A stretch of 64,000 nt of DNA from Bin18 sp965200355 (GTDB lineage Bacteria > Desulfobacterota > Binatia > Bin18), in the NCBI GenBank assembly GCA_965200355.1, contig OZ241351.1:124001-188000 (forward strand), given 5' to 3'. Below the pieces are notes generated by a model. It saw nothing but the letters and a program-made list of their open reading frames with translations. It searched no databases and was not told the DNA's origin. Of the stretch, positions 44,497 to 53,268 are shown piece by piece; position 1 is the stretch's first letter, and every line of letters starts with the position of its first letter. The position numbers were made by a program, and so were the translations under genes.

Positions 44497-45735
44497 TTAT
44501 CGTGTCAGCGCTGGGAAAAGCGGCTCGGTGCTGATAATGCCCTCGTCAGCGAGCCGCTGTATCTCCCCCTTCGATAAGCCGAGCAGGCTGCCAAAGATGC
44601 GCTCATTGTGTTTGCCAAAGCTCGGGGCGGGCCGCCGCACGACCGAAGGCGTATCGGAAAATCGAGGCACAAAGCCCGGATAGAAATGCGGCCCGGTTTC
44701 CTCTTTCTCAATCGTTAAGAAAAACTCACGCGCGGCCAGGTGTGGGTCACTCAGCACCCCGGCCCCGGACAGCACGACTCCGGCGGCGACACCCGCTTCT
44801 TGCAGGCCTTCCATCAATGCCGTGGCCTCCCGCGTCTGCGTCCAGGCGCTGATGTGTTGGTCGAGTTCGTCCTCAGCCGTCTTTCTCCCCTGCGCTGTGT
44901 CGAACTGACGGTTTTGTGTCCAGGCCGGATTCCCCAGCACGAGACACAACGCGCGCCAGTCCTCGTCCGACGTGACCGCAATCGTGAGCCACTCGTCTTC
45001 GCCCTGACACGGGTAACAGCCGTGGGGGGCCAGAGTGGGGTGCCGATTGCCGAGTCGTGCCTGAGAGCGGCCATTAATGGTGTATTCCAGCAACGCAGCG
45101 GCATTGAAGGGCAGGAGTCCCTCAACGTGGGACAGGTCAATCGAAACTCCTGCGCCGCGCCGTTCCTGTTCAAATGTCCCGACCAGCGCCGCAAAGCAGG
45201 CGTTGAGGGCCGACACCGGGTCGCCGATGGCGTTGCTGAGCATCTGGGGTGGGCCGTCTGCATAGCCGCTGACCCCGGTTATCCCGGCCATCGCTTCGGT
45301 CGTGGTTCCAAAGCCGAGATATTCGCTCTCCGGGCCGCTATTGCCAAAGGCCGGCAGGGTGACCATCACGAGGTGCGGGTTGACCGCTTTCAGGGTGGCA
45401 AATTCAATGCCGAGTTTGCGTAAACTGCGGGGCGGATAATTAGCCACCAAGACATCGCTGATACGGACCAGAGCGCGAAACAGCTCTCGTCCCCGCGGGT
45501 GGGTGAGTTCGAGCGCAATGCCATATTTATTGCGGTTGACCGTATTAAACGTGGGCGACTGCTCATAGGGCCGGCCTCCGTCTTCCGTGACCTCGGGGGC
45601 GGCTCCGCGCCACCAGTCCATATGCGAGGGGGATTCGACCTTGATGACTTCTGCACCAAAGTCGGCCAGCAGACAGGTCGCCAACGGCCCGGCCCAGCCA
45701 TTGGTTAAATCGACGACGCGTAGCGGCTGTGTCAT
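44497..45735 (-). CDS. CaiB/BaiF-family CoA-transferase (second of pair)
   Basis: Class III CoA-transferase of 412 residues. It begins MTQPLRVVDLTNGWAGPLATCLLADFGAEVIKVE (split near 1-34), with the usual LLADFGAEVIKVE block. ELTHPRGRELFRALVRISDVLVAN and YPPRSLRKLGI (about 100) follow. YLGFGTTTEAMAGITG and QERRGAGVSIDLSHVE are later family blocks. These enzymes move CoA between acids such as formyl/oxalyl, carnitine or bile-acid derivatives. The substrate is unknown. Its ATG overlaps the stop of the upstream paralog (ATGA), and a GGAGGACAGAT site precedes it, so the two may form a heteromer or act in sequence. Confidence 0.9.
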   Translation of the reverse strand: MTQPLRVVDLTNGWAGPLATCLLADFGAEVIKVESPSHMDWWRGAAPEVTEDGGRPYEQSPTFNTVNRNKYGIALELTHPRGRELFRALVRISDVLVANYPPRSLRKLGIEFATLKAVNPHLVMVTLPAFGNSGPESEYLGFGTTTEAMAGITGVSGYADGPPQMLSNAIGDPVSALNACFAALVGTFEQERRGAGVSIDLSHVEGLLPFNAAALLEYTINGRSQARLGNRHPTLAPHGCYPCQGEDEWLTIAVTSDEDWRALCLVLGNPAWTQNRQFDTAQGRKTAEDELDQHISAWTQTREATALMEGLQEAGVAAGVVLSGAGVLSDPHLAAREFFLTIEKEETGPHFYPGFVPRFSDTPSVVRRPAPSFGKHNERIFGSLLGLSKGEIQRLADEGIISTEPLFPALTR

Positions 45736-46979
45736 ATCTGTCCTCCTGTGTCGTGATGCTCCGCTGAGCTGATGGTCCCCGCGGCTCGGAGACGCTGCAA
45801 GTCAGCGTGGCTATAGCCCAGCTTTTCGCCCAGCACGCTCAGCGTATGCTCTCCGACACGCGGGGCACGACGGAGGCTGAAGATAGGCGCGTCACTTTCG
45901 CGGGACGGTGGGCCAGGTATAGAGACGGTTCCTCCGCCGGGACACCCGACCTCGATAAACGCCTGACGCTCTTTGAGTTGGACCCATTCAACGACTTCTT
46001 GGGCAGCAGGGACGGGGGACAACGGAATCCCGCGTGCCTGCGCCGCATGATAGATGTCCCATTTCTTGCGTGCCCGCAGCCACGGAATCAGCGCAGCGTG
46101 TAATTCCCCGGCGCACATGGCCAGAGTCGAGAGGTTCTGAAAGCGCGGGTCGTTCGCCAGGTCAGGCCGTCCAATCAGTTCGAGCAGGGCAACGATTTGA
46201 TGCGGCAGGCCGGCATGGACGCCCACATAGCCATCCGCGCACGGCAGGGTGACCAGATTCGGAAACGCGGCGTGGAACTGCTTGCCCGACCGCTGGCGGA
46301 CAAAGCCCGAATAGGAAAAGGCCACAAAATCATACAGGGAGGTGGCAATCAGCGCCTCCTGAATGGAGACCTCAACGTGCTGGGCGGCCTGTGTTGCATT
46401 GCGGTTCCGCACGGCTTGCAGGGTGCCAATGGCGGCGTATAGCCCGGCCAGGTATTGGCCGAACGCGCCCCCAGGCTGGACCGGAGGGCGGTCGAGTTCG
46501 CCCATGGGATAGGTCCAACTGCCCAAGGCAAAGGCCACACTGTCGGTCATACCATAGTCCCGGTAGGGGCCGGACGCGCCGAAGTTCGAGATGGCCACAC
46601 TGACCAGCCGCGGATTGACGGCCCGTAGCACCTCTTGGCCCAAACCCAGCCGCTCCAGGGTGCCCGGTCGGAAATTCTCAACGACCACATCGGCGCGTTC
46701 AATCAACCCTAAGACGACCTCCTGTCCAGGTTGACCGGTCAGGTCAATCGCCACCGACTGTTTGCTCGTATTCAAAAAACAAAAGAGGCCGCTCTGCCGC
46801 GGTCCGGGCTGAGCGTCAAAAAACGGTGGCAAGGTCCGCCCGCCTTCGCCCCCGGCCGGCGGTTCAATTTTCATGACCTCGGCCCCATAGTCGCCGAGTA
46901 ATTTCGTGCAATAGGGCCCCGCAATATAGTGCGTAAGATCAACAACGCGAATACCACTCAAGGCCCGTTCCAGGGACAT
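45732..46979 (-). CDS. CaiB/BaiF-family CoA-transferase (first of pair)
   Basis: Class III CoA-transferase of 415 residues, first gene of a two-gene unit. The ATG at 46979 has the site AGGAGGGTTCGGC. Blocks are GIRVVDLTHYIAGPYCTKLLG, GDYGAEVMKIEPPAGGEG (about 28), VVENFRPGTLERLGLG (about 97) and VEVSIQEALIATSLYD (about 202). It differs clearly from its neighbour, so this is an old duplication rather than a recent one. The pair has a 4-base overlap and is probably translationally coupled. No acyl-CoA dehydrogenase or racemase lies alongside to suggest a substrate. Confidence 0.91.
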   Translation of the reverse strand: MSLERALSGIRVVDLTHYIAGPYCTKLLGDYGAEVMKIEPPAGGEGGRTLPPFFDAQPGPRQSGLFCFLNTSKQSVAIDLTGQPGQEVVLGLIERADVVVENFRPGTLERLGLGQEVLRAVNPRLVSVAISNFGASGPYRDYGMTDSVAFALGSWTYPMGELDRPPVQPGGAFGQYLAGLYAAIGTLQAVRNRNATQAAQHVEVSIQEALIATSLYDFVAFSYSGFVRQRSGKQFHAAFPNLVTLPCADGYVGVHAGLPHQIVALLELIGRPDLANDPRFQNLSTLAMCAGELHAALIPWLRARKKWDIYHAAQARGIPLSPVPAAQEVVEWVQLKERQAFIEVGCPGGGTVSIPGPPSRESDAPIFSLRRAPRVGEHTLSVLGEKLGYSHADLQRLRAAGTISSAEHHDTGGQI

Positions 46980-47223
46980 GCCGAACCCTCCTGTCTGTCA
47001 ACACTCAAGGAAGCTGTGAGTATTGGGCATCTGCAACGCGGCTGTCAAGCTTGACGCTGCATTGGGGATACCCTCTGGCGTCGTTCTACAGAGGACATCC
47101 GTAGAACGGCCCGCCCGTGAGGCCGAGCGGATTGACGAAGGGGGAGTTCTCTCTATACATTGCCGGGGTGAATATACACTGGTACACAGAGTCACGGGGT
47201 GAAAGCGCGCAGAGAGGACTCGC

Positions 47224-47460
47224 ATGATTATTGACTCAGAAACCTTCGGCGAAATAGAAAGCGCCGTTACCCAAGCGACCCAGGGGATAGGGTCCGCCAC
47301 GCAGCTTGTCAAAGGACTCGGTCCCCAAACCGAAGAAGCTCGCACCTATATTGGTCGTTTGCTCAACCAGATACTCGAAGTCCAGGTCCATGTTCAGCGT
47401 GCGGGCGCCGTGCTTGATGCGGTCAAAGAAGCCAATCAAGAAGAGTCGTCCCGCCAGTGA
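47224..47460 (+). CDS. Small hypothetical helical protein
   Basis: Predicted protein of 78 residues, mostly alpha-helical, without signal or membrane segment. The ATG at 47224 is preceded by GAGAGGACTCGC, a plausible ribosome site. Composition is normal for the region. I do not recognise a family. It ends 37 bases before the Nudix gene and may be its co-transcribed neighbour. An inverted repeat, GTTCTACAGAGGACATCCGTAGAAC-like (arms GTTCTAC / GTAGAAC), lies upstream near 47082-47106. Confidence 0.5.
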   Translation: MIIDSETFGEIESAVTQATQGIGSATQLVKGLGPQTEEARTYIGRLLNQILEVQVHVQRAGAVLDAVKEANQEESSRQ

Positions 47461-47497
47461 GAGGAGCCTGCGAGCCGTCTCACCCTGTGAACCCACG

Positions 47498-48088
47498 ATG
47501 AACAAGAGTATGTTGCACATCCGTGAGCGGCTCTCGAAGCACAACCCCCCTCCGGCCGCTATTGACGCACCGATGCGGGCGGCGGTCGCGCTCCTGCTCC
47601 AACCCCGCCCTAACGATGTGTACGTGTTCTTCATCCACCGTGCTCATCATCCCCACGACCCCTGGTCCGGCCATATGGCCTTTCCTGGGGGGCGTCAGGA
47701 GCCGGAAGACCCCGACCTGCTTGTCACCATCCAACGCGAGACCTATGAAGAGGTTGGGATTGATCTGGCTGAGCATGGCGAATACCTCGGTCGTCTGGCA
47801 GAAGTGCAAGCCTCGGCACGCGGAAAACACATCGGCATGGTGGTCTCCCCGTTTGTCTATCTCGTCTCTCGGGAGGCCAGTCCGGTACTCGATCCAGTCG
47901 AAGTCCAGGACATCATTTGGGTTCCACTGTCGTTCATGCAACAGGACGGCGTGGAACAGATCGTCGAGCGCACGCTTCAGACTGGCTCGACCATTCAGGT
48001 GCCGGCCCTCCTGTATGGGGGGAAGACGATCTGGGGCCTGACCTACCGTATGCTGCGCGGATTTCTGGAACTCATTACGGAGCGGTGA
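47498..48088 (+). CDS. Nudix hydrolase (CoA pyrophosphatase type)
   Basis: Nudix protein of 196 residues. The ATG at 47498 is used; the longer frame upstream overlaps the small helical gene. The Nudix box appears as MAFPGGRQEPEDPDLL then TIQRETYEEVGIDL (about 63-94), with the REx2EEx2G core intact. The extended spacing before RE and the downstream VSPFVYLVSREASPVLDPVEV fit the CoA pyrophosphatase (NudL/CoAse) group, which trims CoA derivatives. Substrate choice is inferred from motif only. Confidence 0.88.
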   Translation: MNKSMLHIRERLSKHNPPPAAIDAPMRAAVALLLQPRPNDVYVFFIHRAHHPHDPWSGHMAFPGGRQEPEDPDLLVTIQRETYEEVGIDLAEHGEYLGRLAEVQASARGKHIGMVVSPFVYLVSREASPVLDPVEVQDIIWVPLSFMQQDGVEQIVERTLQTGSTIQVPALLYGGKTIWGLTYRMLRGFLELITER

Positions 48089-48169
48089 GGGGGAGGAGCC
48101 CCGGTTTCAGAGCGCCCCGTGTAAGAACTCGCGGACGACGTTGATGAATCTGTCTGGAGCAGCAAGCCT

Positions 48170-48970
48170 TTACGCAGGAGAGGCTGACAGAGCTGGCTCG
48201 GTCTTCCCTGCCAGGGCTTCGTCTATCTCGTCAATTATTTTTTGGGCAGCCGCCCTTGGGTCGCTGGCGTTGTATATGGGCCGACCGACTACGAGATAAT
48301 CGGCTCCGAAGCGGATCGCTTGGCTTGGAGTTGTGACGCGCTTATGGTCATTGGTTGCAGCCCATGTTGGTCTAATCCCAGGACTCACAATATCTCTGTC
48401 TGGAAACTCGGCACGACACGCCTGTATCGCCTCGCCAGAAACAATCAGCCCATCGCAACCATAATCCAACATGGCTTTCCCACGAGTCAGGATATAGGCG
48501 GTCGCGTCGTCTTGCATACCGGCCGCACGCAAGTCGTCAGCGTTGAGACTGGACAAGAGGGGCACCATCAACAGGCGCGGGTCGCGAGCGCCCTTGCGCG
48601 CCTGCCGCGCGGCTTGCAGAGTTCTCACGGTAATGGCCTTGGGCACCGACTCAACCAAGGTGATGAATTTGACATTCAGGTCAAGACACCCCTCAACAAG
48701 TCTGGTGATGGTGTTTCCAATATCGCCAGAGAGTTTCAGGTCTACAAACACCCCACCTTGACTCGGGCGCCTCTTCTGAAGCCTCTGGATAAAACCGAGT
48801 ATGTCACCCGCCATCAACAACTGAAGACCCACTTTGAAGAAGGACACATTCTCCAGTTTTTCCACCAACTCAAACGCCTGTTCGTGTGTCGGCACGTCAA
48901 GCGCTACGATAAGCCGGTCTTTGCCCAGCAAGTCGGTCTTCGCCGTCTCTTTCACGCTTACGCCTGACAT
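48170..48970 (-). CDS. pyrF: Orotidine 5'-phosphate decarboxylase-family protein
   Basis: TIM-barrel decarboxylase of 266 residues. The ATG at 48970 has the site GAGGAAGTTGCG; 23 upstream in-frame residues are not coding-like. It begins KDRLIVALDVPTHEQAFELVEKL (split near 17-39), the OMP decarboxylase start. The phosphate-binding C-terminal block is VSPGIRPTW (about 210) and FGADYLVVGRPIYNASDP (about 232). The catalytic strand reads VFVDLKLSGDIGNTI: the usual D-x-K-x-x-D becomes D-x-K-x-x-x-D. So it is either a divergent PyrF in the last step of UMP synthesis or a relative with another job. It lies 43 bases from the MoaD-like gene. Confidence 0.82.
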   Translation of the reverse strand: MSGVSVKETAKTDLLGKDRLIVALDVPTHEQAFELVEKLENVSFFKVGLQLLMAGDILGFIQRLQKRRPSQGGVFVDLKLSGDIGNTITRLVEGCLDLNVKFITLVESVPKAITVRTLQAARQARKGARDPRLLMVPLLSSLNADDLRAAGMQDDATAYILTRGKAMLDYGCDGLIVSGEAIQACRAEFPDRDIVSPGIRPTWAATNDHKRVTTPSQAIRFGADYLVVGRPIYNASDPRAAAQKIIDEIDEALAGKTEPALSASPA

Positions 48971-49013
48971 CGCAACTTCCTCACCCTGGCAGGGGACACC
49001 GGGATTGAGCGGC

Positions 49014-49277
49014 TCAGCCTCCCCCAATGGCGGGAACAAAGTGGACTTCGCCTCCGTCTGGAACTGATTCGGTCAGCCCTTCCGTCCCGATCTCTCCGTT
49101 GATCGAAACCGCAATAGAGCCGACCAGGTCACCGTCCTCAACCACACGGCTCCGAAAACCAGGGAACTGGCGTTCAAGGTCTTCGACTATCTCTCCCACT
49201 GTTTTTCCGGTGGCAGTTGTGCGGTCTTTGCCGCCGGTTAATTTTCGCAGGAGTGAGGGGATATAGACAGTCGTCAT
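49014..49277 (-). CDS. MoaD/ThiS-family sulfur carrier protein
   Basis: Ubiquitin-like protein of 87 residues ending in AIGGG; the terminal Gly-Gly is the thiocarboxylation site. It begins MTTVYIPSLLRKLTGGKDR, with the RKLTGG block typical of MoaD-related carriers. VGEIVEDLERQFPGF and VPDGGEVHFVPAIGG follow. As a molybdopterin synthase small subunit it would donate sulfur for the molybdenum cofactor, which fits the hydroxylase genes directly upstream. ThiS or another sulfur-transfer role is possible; no MoaE or ThiG is visible. Confidence 0.87.
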   Translation of the reverse strand: MTTVYIPSLLRKLTGGKDRTTATGKTVGEIVEDLERQFPGFRSRVVEDGDLVGSIAVSINGEIGTEGLTESVPDGGEVHFVPAIGGG

Positions 49278-49307
49278 AGAGAGCGTGAGAACGGGGCAAT
49301 ACGCCCC

Positions 49308-49337
49308 CTCAACCCCCCCTCGCAGGGGGGGATTGAG
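49308..49337. repeat. Imperfect hairpin between molybdenum hydroxylase gene and moaD-like gene
   Basis: Arms CTCAACCCCCCCT and AGGGGGGGATTGAG, with one unpaired base, enclose CGC. On the minus strand this stem-loop lies after the large-subunit stop and before the MoaD-like gene. It could lower downstream expression or mark a dispersed repeat; there is no T-run. Confidence 0.55.
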
Positions 49338-49350
49338 AAGGGAGGGTCGC

Positions 49351-51621
49351 TTAGCCGTTTTTCTCCATGATCGCCTTGGTCACGCGCGGAGGTGACATCG
49401 GCAGGTCCAGCATCCGCACGCCGGTGGCGCTATAGATTGCATTGGCGATGGCGGCCGGTGGCGGAACAATCGGCACCTCGCCCACACCGCGTACCCCCAC
49501 CGGATGACCGGGGTTCGGGACTTCGACCATAATGGTTTCAATCATGGGCAGGTCCAGGCAGGTCGGCATCCGATAGTCCAGGAAGCCGGTGTTCTGCATG
49601 CAGCCGTCTGCGCCATAGACGTATTCCTCGTTGAGCGCCCAGCCGACTCCTTGGGCCACGCCACCCTGCATCTGACCTTCCACATAGCTGGGATGGATAG
49701 CCTTGCCAACGTCCTGGACAGCCGTGTAGCGCAGCACGTCCACTTTGCCGGTCTCCTCGTCCACGGCCACATCAACCACATGCGTGGCAAAGCCCGGCCC
49801 TACACCGCGTGGGTTGACAGACGCCCGCCCGGCGACCGGACCGCCGGTCCGAGGCAGCTTGCCGGCGAGTTCCTTGAGGGACATGGATTCGTTGCCATTT
49901 TCAGTACAGGTGAAGACACCGTCCTGAAAAACGACTGTGTCCGCGTCAACCTTCCAGGATTTGGCCGCCCGCCCTTTCAGCTGATTCAGCACATCTTGGG
50001 CGGCTTCATACACCGCCGTCCCGGTGGCAAAGGTGACCCGGCTGCCGCCGGTCATATCCGTATGGCCGATGGACTCGGTATCGGCCACAACCGGGTGGAC
50101 TTCTTCTGCCTTCAGGCCGAGCACCTCTGCTGCAATCATGGCGCAGGACGCCCGCGTACCACCAATATCGGTCGAACCGGTCACCACATTGGCGGTGCCG
50201 TCGCTGTTAATGGCGACGGTCGCGCTGGACTGAAAACCAGCGTTAAACCAGAAGCCCGAGGCCAGCCCCCGACCAACCCGGCGGCCTTCGACCTGGGGCA
50301 GCTCGGATTTGAAGTGGTCGCTGTCCTTGGCGGCTTCGAGCGTTTCAAGAAAGCCGATCTGGCCAAATTTCGGGCCTGCGGGCTGCGCCGTTCCCTCTTT
50401 GGCACCATTGATGCGGCGAAACTCCAGGGGGTCCATCCCCAGCTTCTCGGCCAGTTCATCAATGACCGTTTCTGAGCCCATGGCCGCATTCGTTGCGCCC
50501 GGAGCCCGGTAGGCCGCGGTCTTGGGCTTATTGACCAACACGTCATAGCCGTCGATTTTGAGATTCTCGATGTCATACGGAGCCAGAACGGTCATACAGC
50601 CCGCGCCAACCGGGGAGCCTGGGAAGCCCCCGGCTTCATAGGCCATCCAGATTTCGGCAGCCGTAATTTTGCCGTCCTTGTCCGCGCCCATCTTCACCTT
50701 GATATGCGAACCTGGCGTCGGACCGGTGGCTTTGAGCACATCGGCCCGGCTCATGACCATTTTGACTGGTTTGCCCGTATGCTTCGACAGCATCAGCGCA
50801 ATCGGCTCGTAATAAATAGGAATTTTGCCGCCAAAGCCGCCTCCGATTTCCGCGGGAATGACCTTGATCTTGCTCGGCGGCATGTCGAGCACAAAAGCCG
50901 TCTGATCGCGGGCCGTAAACGCGCCCTGGGTGCTGACCCAAATCGTGCTCTGCCCGTCCGAACTGTACTGGGCCACCGCGTTATGCGGCTCAATATAGCC
51001 CTGGTGGACCATAGACGTGTCAAACTCACGCTCAACGACCGCCTCGGCAGTGTCAAAGCCGGCGGCCAGGTCTCCACGCGCGAACTGGATATGGTTAGCG
51101 ATATTCGTATCCGTGGGCTCTCCATCAGCGCCCTTGCCCAGGCCGGGGATCAAGATAGGGGCCTTCTCGTCCATCGCCTCAACAACGCTCTGCACATGGG
51201 GGAGGACTTCATAGTCAACCTGAATCAGCTTGGCCGCTTCTTCGGCGATATGCGGGCTGGTGGCGGCGACTGCGGCGACCACATGGCCGTCGTATAAAAC
51301 CTTGTCGCGGGCGATACAGTTCAGAGACAGATGCTGTGGGTTGATCGGCAGTTCGCCCATGGCGGCCATACCCGGCCCGATTTCCGGGAAGTCCTGGGCG
51401 GTGACGACCGCCTTCACTCCAGGCAGCGCTTTGGCGGCTGAGGTGTCGATTGATTTGATTCTGGCATGGGCGTGCGGACTGCGCAGGGCCTTGCCGTGCA
51501 AAAGGCCAGCCAGACTGATATCAGCGCCATACTGCGCCCGCCCCGTGACCTTATCGACCCCGTCGTGCCGAATCGGCCGGGTCCCGATGACTTTGAATTT
51601 ATGTTCTTGTTGGGCTGCCAT
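49351..51621 (-). CDS. Xanthine dehydrogenase-family molybdenum-binding subunit
   Basis: Large molybdopterin subunit of 756 residues. The ATG has the site GGGAGGTAACT. It begins with IGTRPIRHDGVDKVTGRAQY, the aldehyde oxidase a/b hammerhead. The molybdenum-cofactor motif is AEIGGGFGGKIPIYYEP (about 257-273). YRAPGATNAAMGSETVIDEL (about 368) replaces the AYRCSFR loop of form I CO dehydrogenase, so this is not a CO oxidiser. The catalytic Glu is in GVRGVGEVPIVPPPA (about 705). It hydroxylates a purine, aldehyde or N-heterocycle. The [2Fe-2S] and FAD subunits are the next two genes upstream, in the common M-S-L order. Confidence 0.94.
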   Translation of the reverse strand: MAAQQEHKFKVIGTRPIRHDGVDKVTGRAQYGADISLAGLLHGKALRSPHAHARIKSIDTSAAKALPGVKAVVTAQDFPEIGPGMAAMGELPINPQHLSLNCIARDKVLYDGHVVAAVAATSPHIAEEAAKLIQVDYEVLPHVQSVVEAMDEKAPILIPGLGKGADGEPTDTNIANHIQFARGDLAAGFDTAEAVVEREFDTSMVHQGYIEPHNAVAQYSSDGQSTIWVSTQGAFTARDQTAFVLDMPPSKIKVIPAEIGGGFGGKIPIYYEPIALMLSKHTGKPVKMVMSRADVLKATGPTPGSHIKVKMGADKDGKITAAEIWMAYEAGGFPGSPVGAGCMTVLAPYDIENLKIDGYDVLVNKPKTAAYRAPGATNAAMGSETVIDELAEKLGMDPLEFRRINGAKEGTAQPAGPKFGQIGFLETLEAAKDSDHFKSELPQVEGRRVGRGLASGFWFNAGFQSSATVAINSDGTANVVTGSTDIGGTRASCAMIAAEVLGLKAEEVHPVVADTESIGHTDMTGGSRVTFATGTAVYEAAQDVLNQLKGRAAKSWKVDADTVVFQDGVFTCTENGNESMSLKELAGKLPRTGGPVAGRASVNPRGVGPGFATHVVDVAVDEETGKVDVLRYTAVQDVGKAIHPSYVEGQMQGGVAQGVGWALNEEYVYGADGCMQNTGFLDYRMPTCLDLPMIETIMVEVPNPGHPVGVRGVGEVPIVPPPAAIANAIYSATGVRMLDLPMSPPRVTKAIMEKNG

Positions 51622-51623
51622 AG

Positions 51624-52100
51624 TTACCTCCCTTGCATTTCAGCGGCGGCGTCTTGGACCGCCCTCACGATCTTGTCATAGCCGGTGCAGCGGCAGAGAT
51701 TGCCAGCCAGGGCGTAGCGAATTTCATGCTCAGTCGGGTTGGGATTCCGGTCCAGCAGCGCTTTGGAGGTGACTAAAAAGCCAGGGGTGCAGATGCCGCA
51801 CTGGAGGGCCGCATGCTCCAGGAATTTCTTTTGGAGCGGATGCAGGCTATCCCCGTCGGCCAAACCCTCAACCGTGGTGATGTCTTTGCCTTCGGCCTCA
51901 ACCCCGAGCACCAGACAGGAGTCGGTGGGGCGTCCATCCAGAATAACGCTGCACGCCCCGCAGTCGCCCGTCAGGCAGCCTTCTTTTGTGCCGGTATAGC
52001 CCACCACATCACGCAACACCTCAAGCAGGCTCTGGCGTGGTTCACACAGGAACTCGGTCTCTTCTCCATTGATAGTTGTTTGTACGTGTACTTTCTTCAT
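51624..52100 (-). CDS. [2Fe-2S] iron-sulfur subunit of xanthine dehydrogenase-type enzyme
   Basis: Small subunit of 158 residues carrying two [2Fe-2S] clusters that pass electrons from molybdenum to FAD. The ATG at 52100 (MKKVHVQTTINGEE) is used; the 63 upstream residues in frame are shadow. The N-terminal plant-type ferredoxin cluster is CLTGDCGACSVILDG (about 41). The C-terminal cluster is QCGICTPGFLVTSK (about 100) with LAGNLCRCTGYDKIV (about 131). All eight Cys residues are present. Its stop is 2 bases from the large-subunit start. Confidence 0.95.
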   Translation of the reverse strand: MKKVHVQTTINGEETEFLCEPRQSLLEVLRDVVGYTGTKEGCLTGDCGACSVILDGRPTDSCLVLGVEAEGKDITTVEGLADGDSLHPLQKKFLEHAALQCGICTPGFLVTSKALLDRNPNPTEHEIRYALAGNLCRCTGYDKIVRAVQDAAAEMQGR

Positions 52101-52137
52101 GTCTGTCCTGCCTTCCAAATCTGGACCATCCTGATCC

Positions 52138-53007
52138 CTAGCGTGCTCGTGCCCGCGCGGCGGCTTCCCGCAAAGTGCGACGGGTAAGCACCCCGACCAA
52201 ATGCGTCCGAAATTCTGCCGTGCCGCGCATATCACTAATGGGGGAGGCGGCTTGCTGGGCGAGCTGGGCCGCCGCGTCGATAGCAGCATCGTTCAGCGTT
52301 TTCCCGACAAGCGAATCGCCCGCTTCTTGGGCCAACAGGGGCCGGGCGGCAACCGCCCCAAGACCGATACGGGCCGCGGTGCAGGTATCGCCCGCAAGCG
52401 CCACACACGAGCCCACCCCCACGACCGCGATATCCATCTCGTTCCGAGGGATAAAACGTTGGTAGCAGTCAGCCGCCTGCCCTTGCGGGGCGGGAATCTG
52501 GAAGGCCACCAGTAGCTCATTCGGGGCGAGGACCGTTTGTCCGGGGGCGGTCACAAAATTTTCAACCGCCACCTCCCGCGTGCCGTTGGGTCCGGCGATC
52601 TGACAGACCGCGCCCAGGGCAATCAGGGCCGGCGTCGTATCTGCGGCGGGTGAGCCATTACAGACGTTCCCACCCACTGAGGCCCGCGCCAGGATCTGGT
52701 CAGAGCCGATCAGCCCGGCAGCCTCAACCAGCCCCGGATAGTGCTGCTGTACGCTCGCGTCAGCAATAATATCGCAGCACGCCCGCGCGGCTCCGAGTTG
52801 GAGGCCGCTTTGCGCATCAAAGGACAGGGCCTGGAGTTCTGGGACCTTTTTTGCGTCAATCACCTGTCCCGGTTGTCGTACACCGGCACGCATCTGGATA
52901 ATCAGATCCGTACCGCCGGCCAGCATACGCCCATTTTCGCCCGCCGCGGCCAAAACGCTGATGGCTTGATCAAGCGAAGTCGGCGCTTCATAATTCAGTT
53001 CGTGCAA
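52138..53007 (-). CDS. FAD-binding subunit of xanthine dehydrogenase-type enzyme (TTG start)
   Basis: Medium subunit of 289 residues that holds FAD and passes electrons to NAD+ or a quinone. The TTG at 53007 is preferred because AAAAGGAGG stands 5 bases before it and the protein then begins MHELNYEAPTSLDQAI, as in the family. The ATG at 53061 would add 18 unrelated residues. The FAD motifs are LAGGTDLIIQMRAG (about 29) and ASVGGNVCNGSPAADTTPAL (about 109). The C-terminal CO-dehydrogenase flavoprotein domain covers about 175-285. It starts the three-gene operon. Confidence 0.9.
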   Translation of the reverse strand: MHELNYEAPTSLDQAISVLAAAGENGRMLAGGTDLIIQMRAGVRQPGQVIDAKKVPELQALSFDAQSGLQLGAARACCDIIADASVQQHYPGLVEAAGLIGSDQILARASVGGNVCNGSPAADTTPALIALGAVCQIAGPNGTREVAVENFVTAPGQTVLAPNELLVAFQIPAPQGQAADCYQRFIPRNEMDIAVVGVGSCVALAGDTCTAARIGLGAVAARPLLAQEAGDSLVGKTLNDAAIDAAAQLAQQAASPISDMRGTAEFRTHLVGVLTRRTLREAAARARAR

Positions 53008-53082
53008 GGTCGCCTCCTTTTCGATTTTGATTCGTTTTCCGTCGTCTGCCTGTCCCTTCACAGGCTCCTAGAGTGCTATAGA

Positions 53083-53117
53083 AAAGCGCCGGGAAGTGCA
53101 AGGGTTCCCGGCGCTTT
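53083..53117. terminator. Strong hairpin with 13-bp arms
   Basis: Perfect arms AAAGCGCCGGGAA and TTCCCGGCGCTTT with a 9-base loop. The arms end in T-runs on both strands (four Ts on the minus strand). It lies upstream of the hydroxylase operon, so it is a bidirectional terminator or a leader stem-loop. Confidence 0.6.
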
Positions 53118-53268
53118 CAGATTACGTTTCAGAATTTTCTAAGGCTTTCCTAATTTAATATCTGCCTCTCATTCCCACATTGACATGGTTTGGCCTCTTC
53201 GGCATCTTCATCCATCAATATCTGACAGCGAACCGGTTGAGTCGGGTCGCCTGCTAGAATGGAACAGG

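Noticed and set aside
47306..47497. Longer N-terminus for the Nudix protein
   Set aside because: The extra 64 residues overlap the small helical gene and lack any Nudix similarity; ATG 47498 gives a normal length.
49351..51621. Form I CO dehydrogenase large subunit
   Set aside because: The diagnostic AYRCSFR loop is absent (AYRAPGA here), so a xanthine dehydrogenase/aldehyde oxidase-type call is safer.
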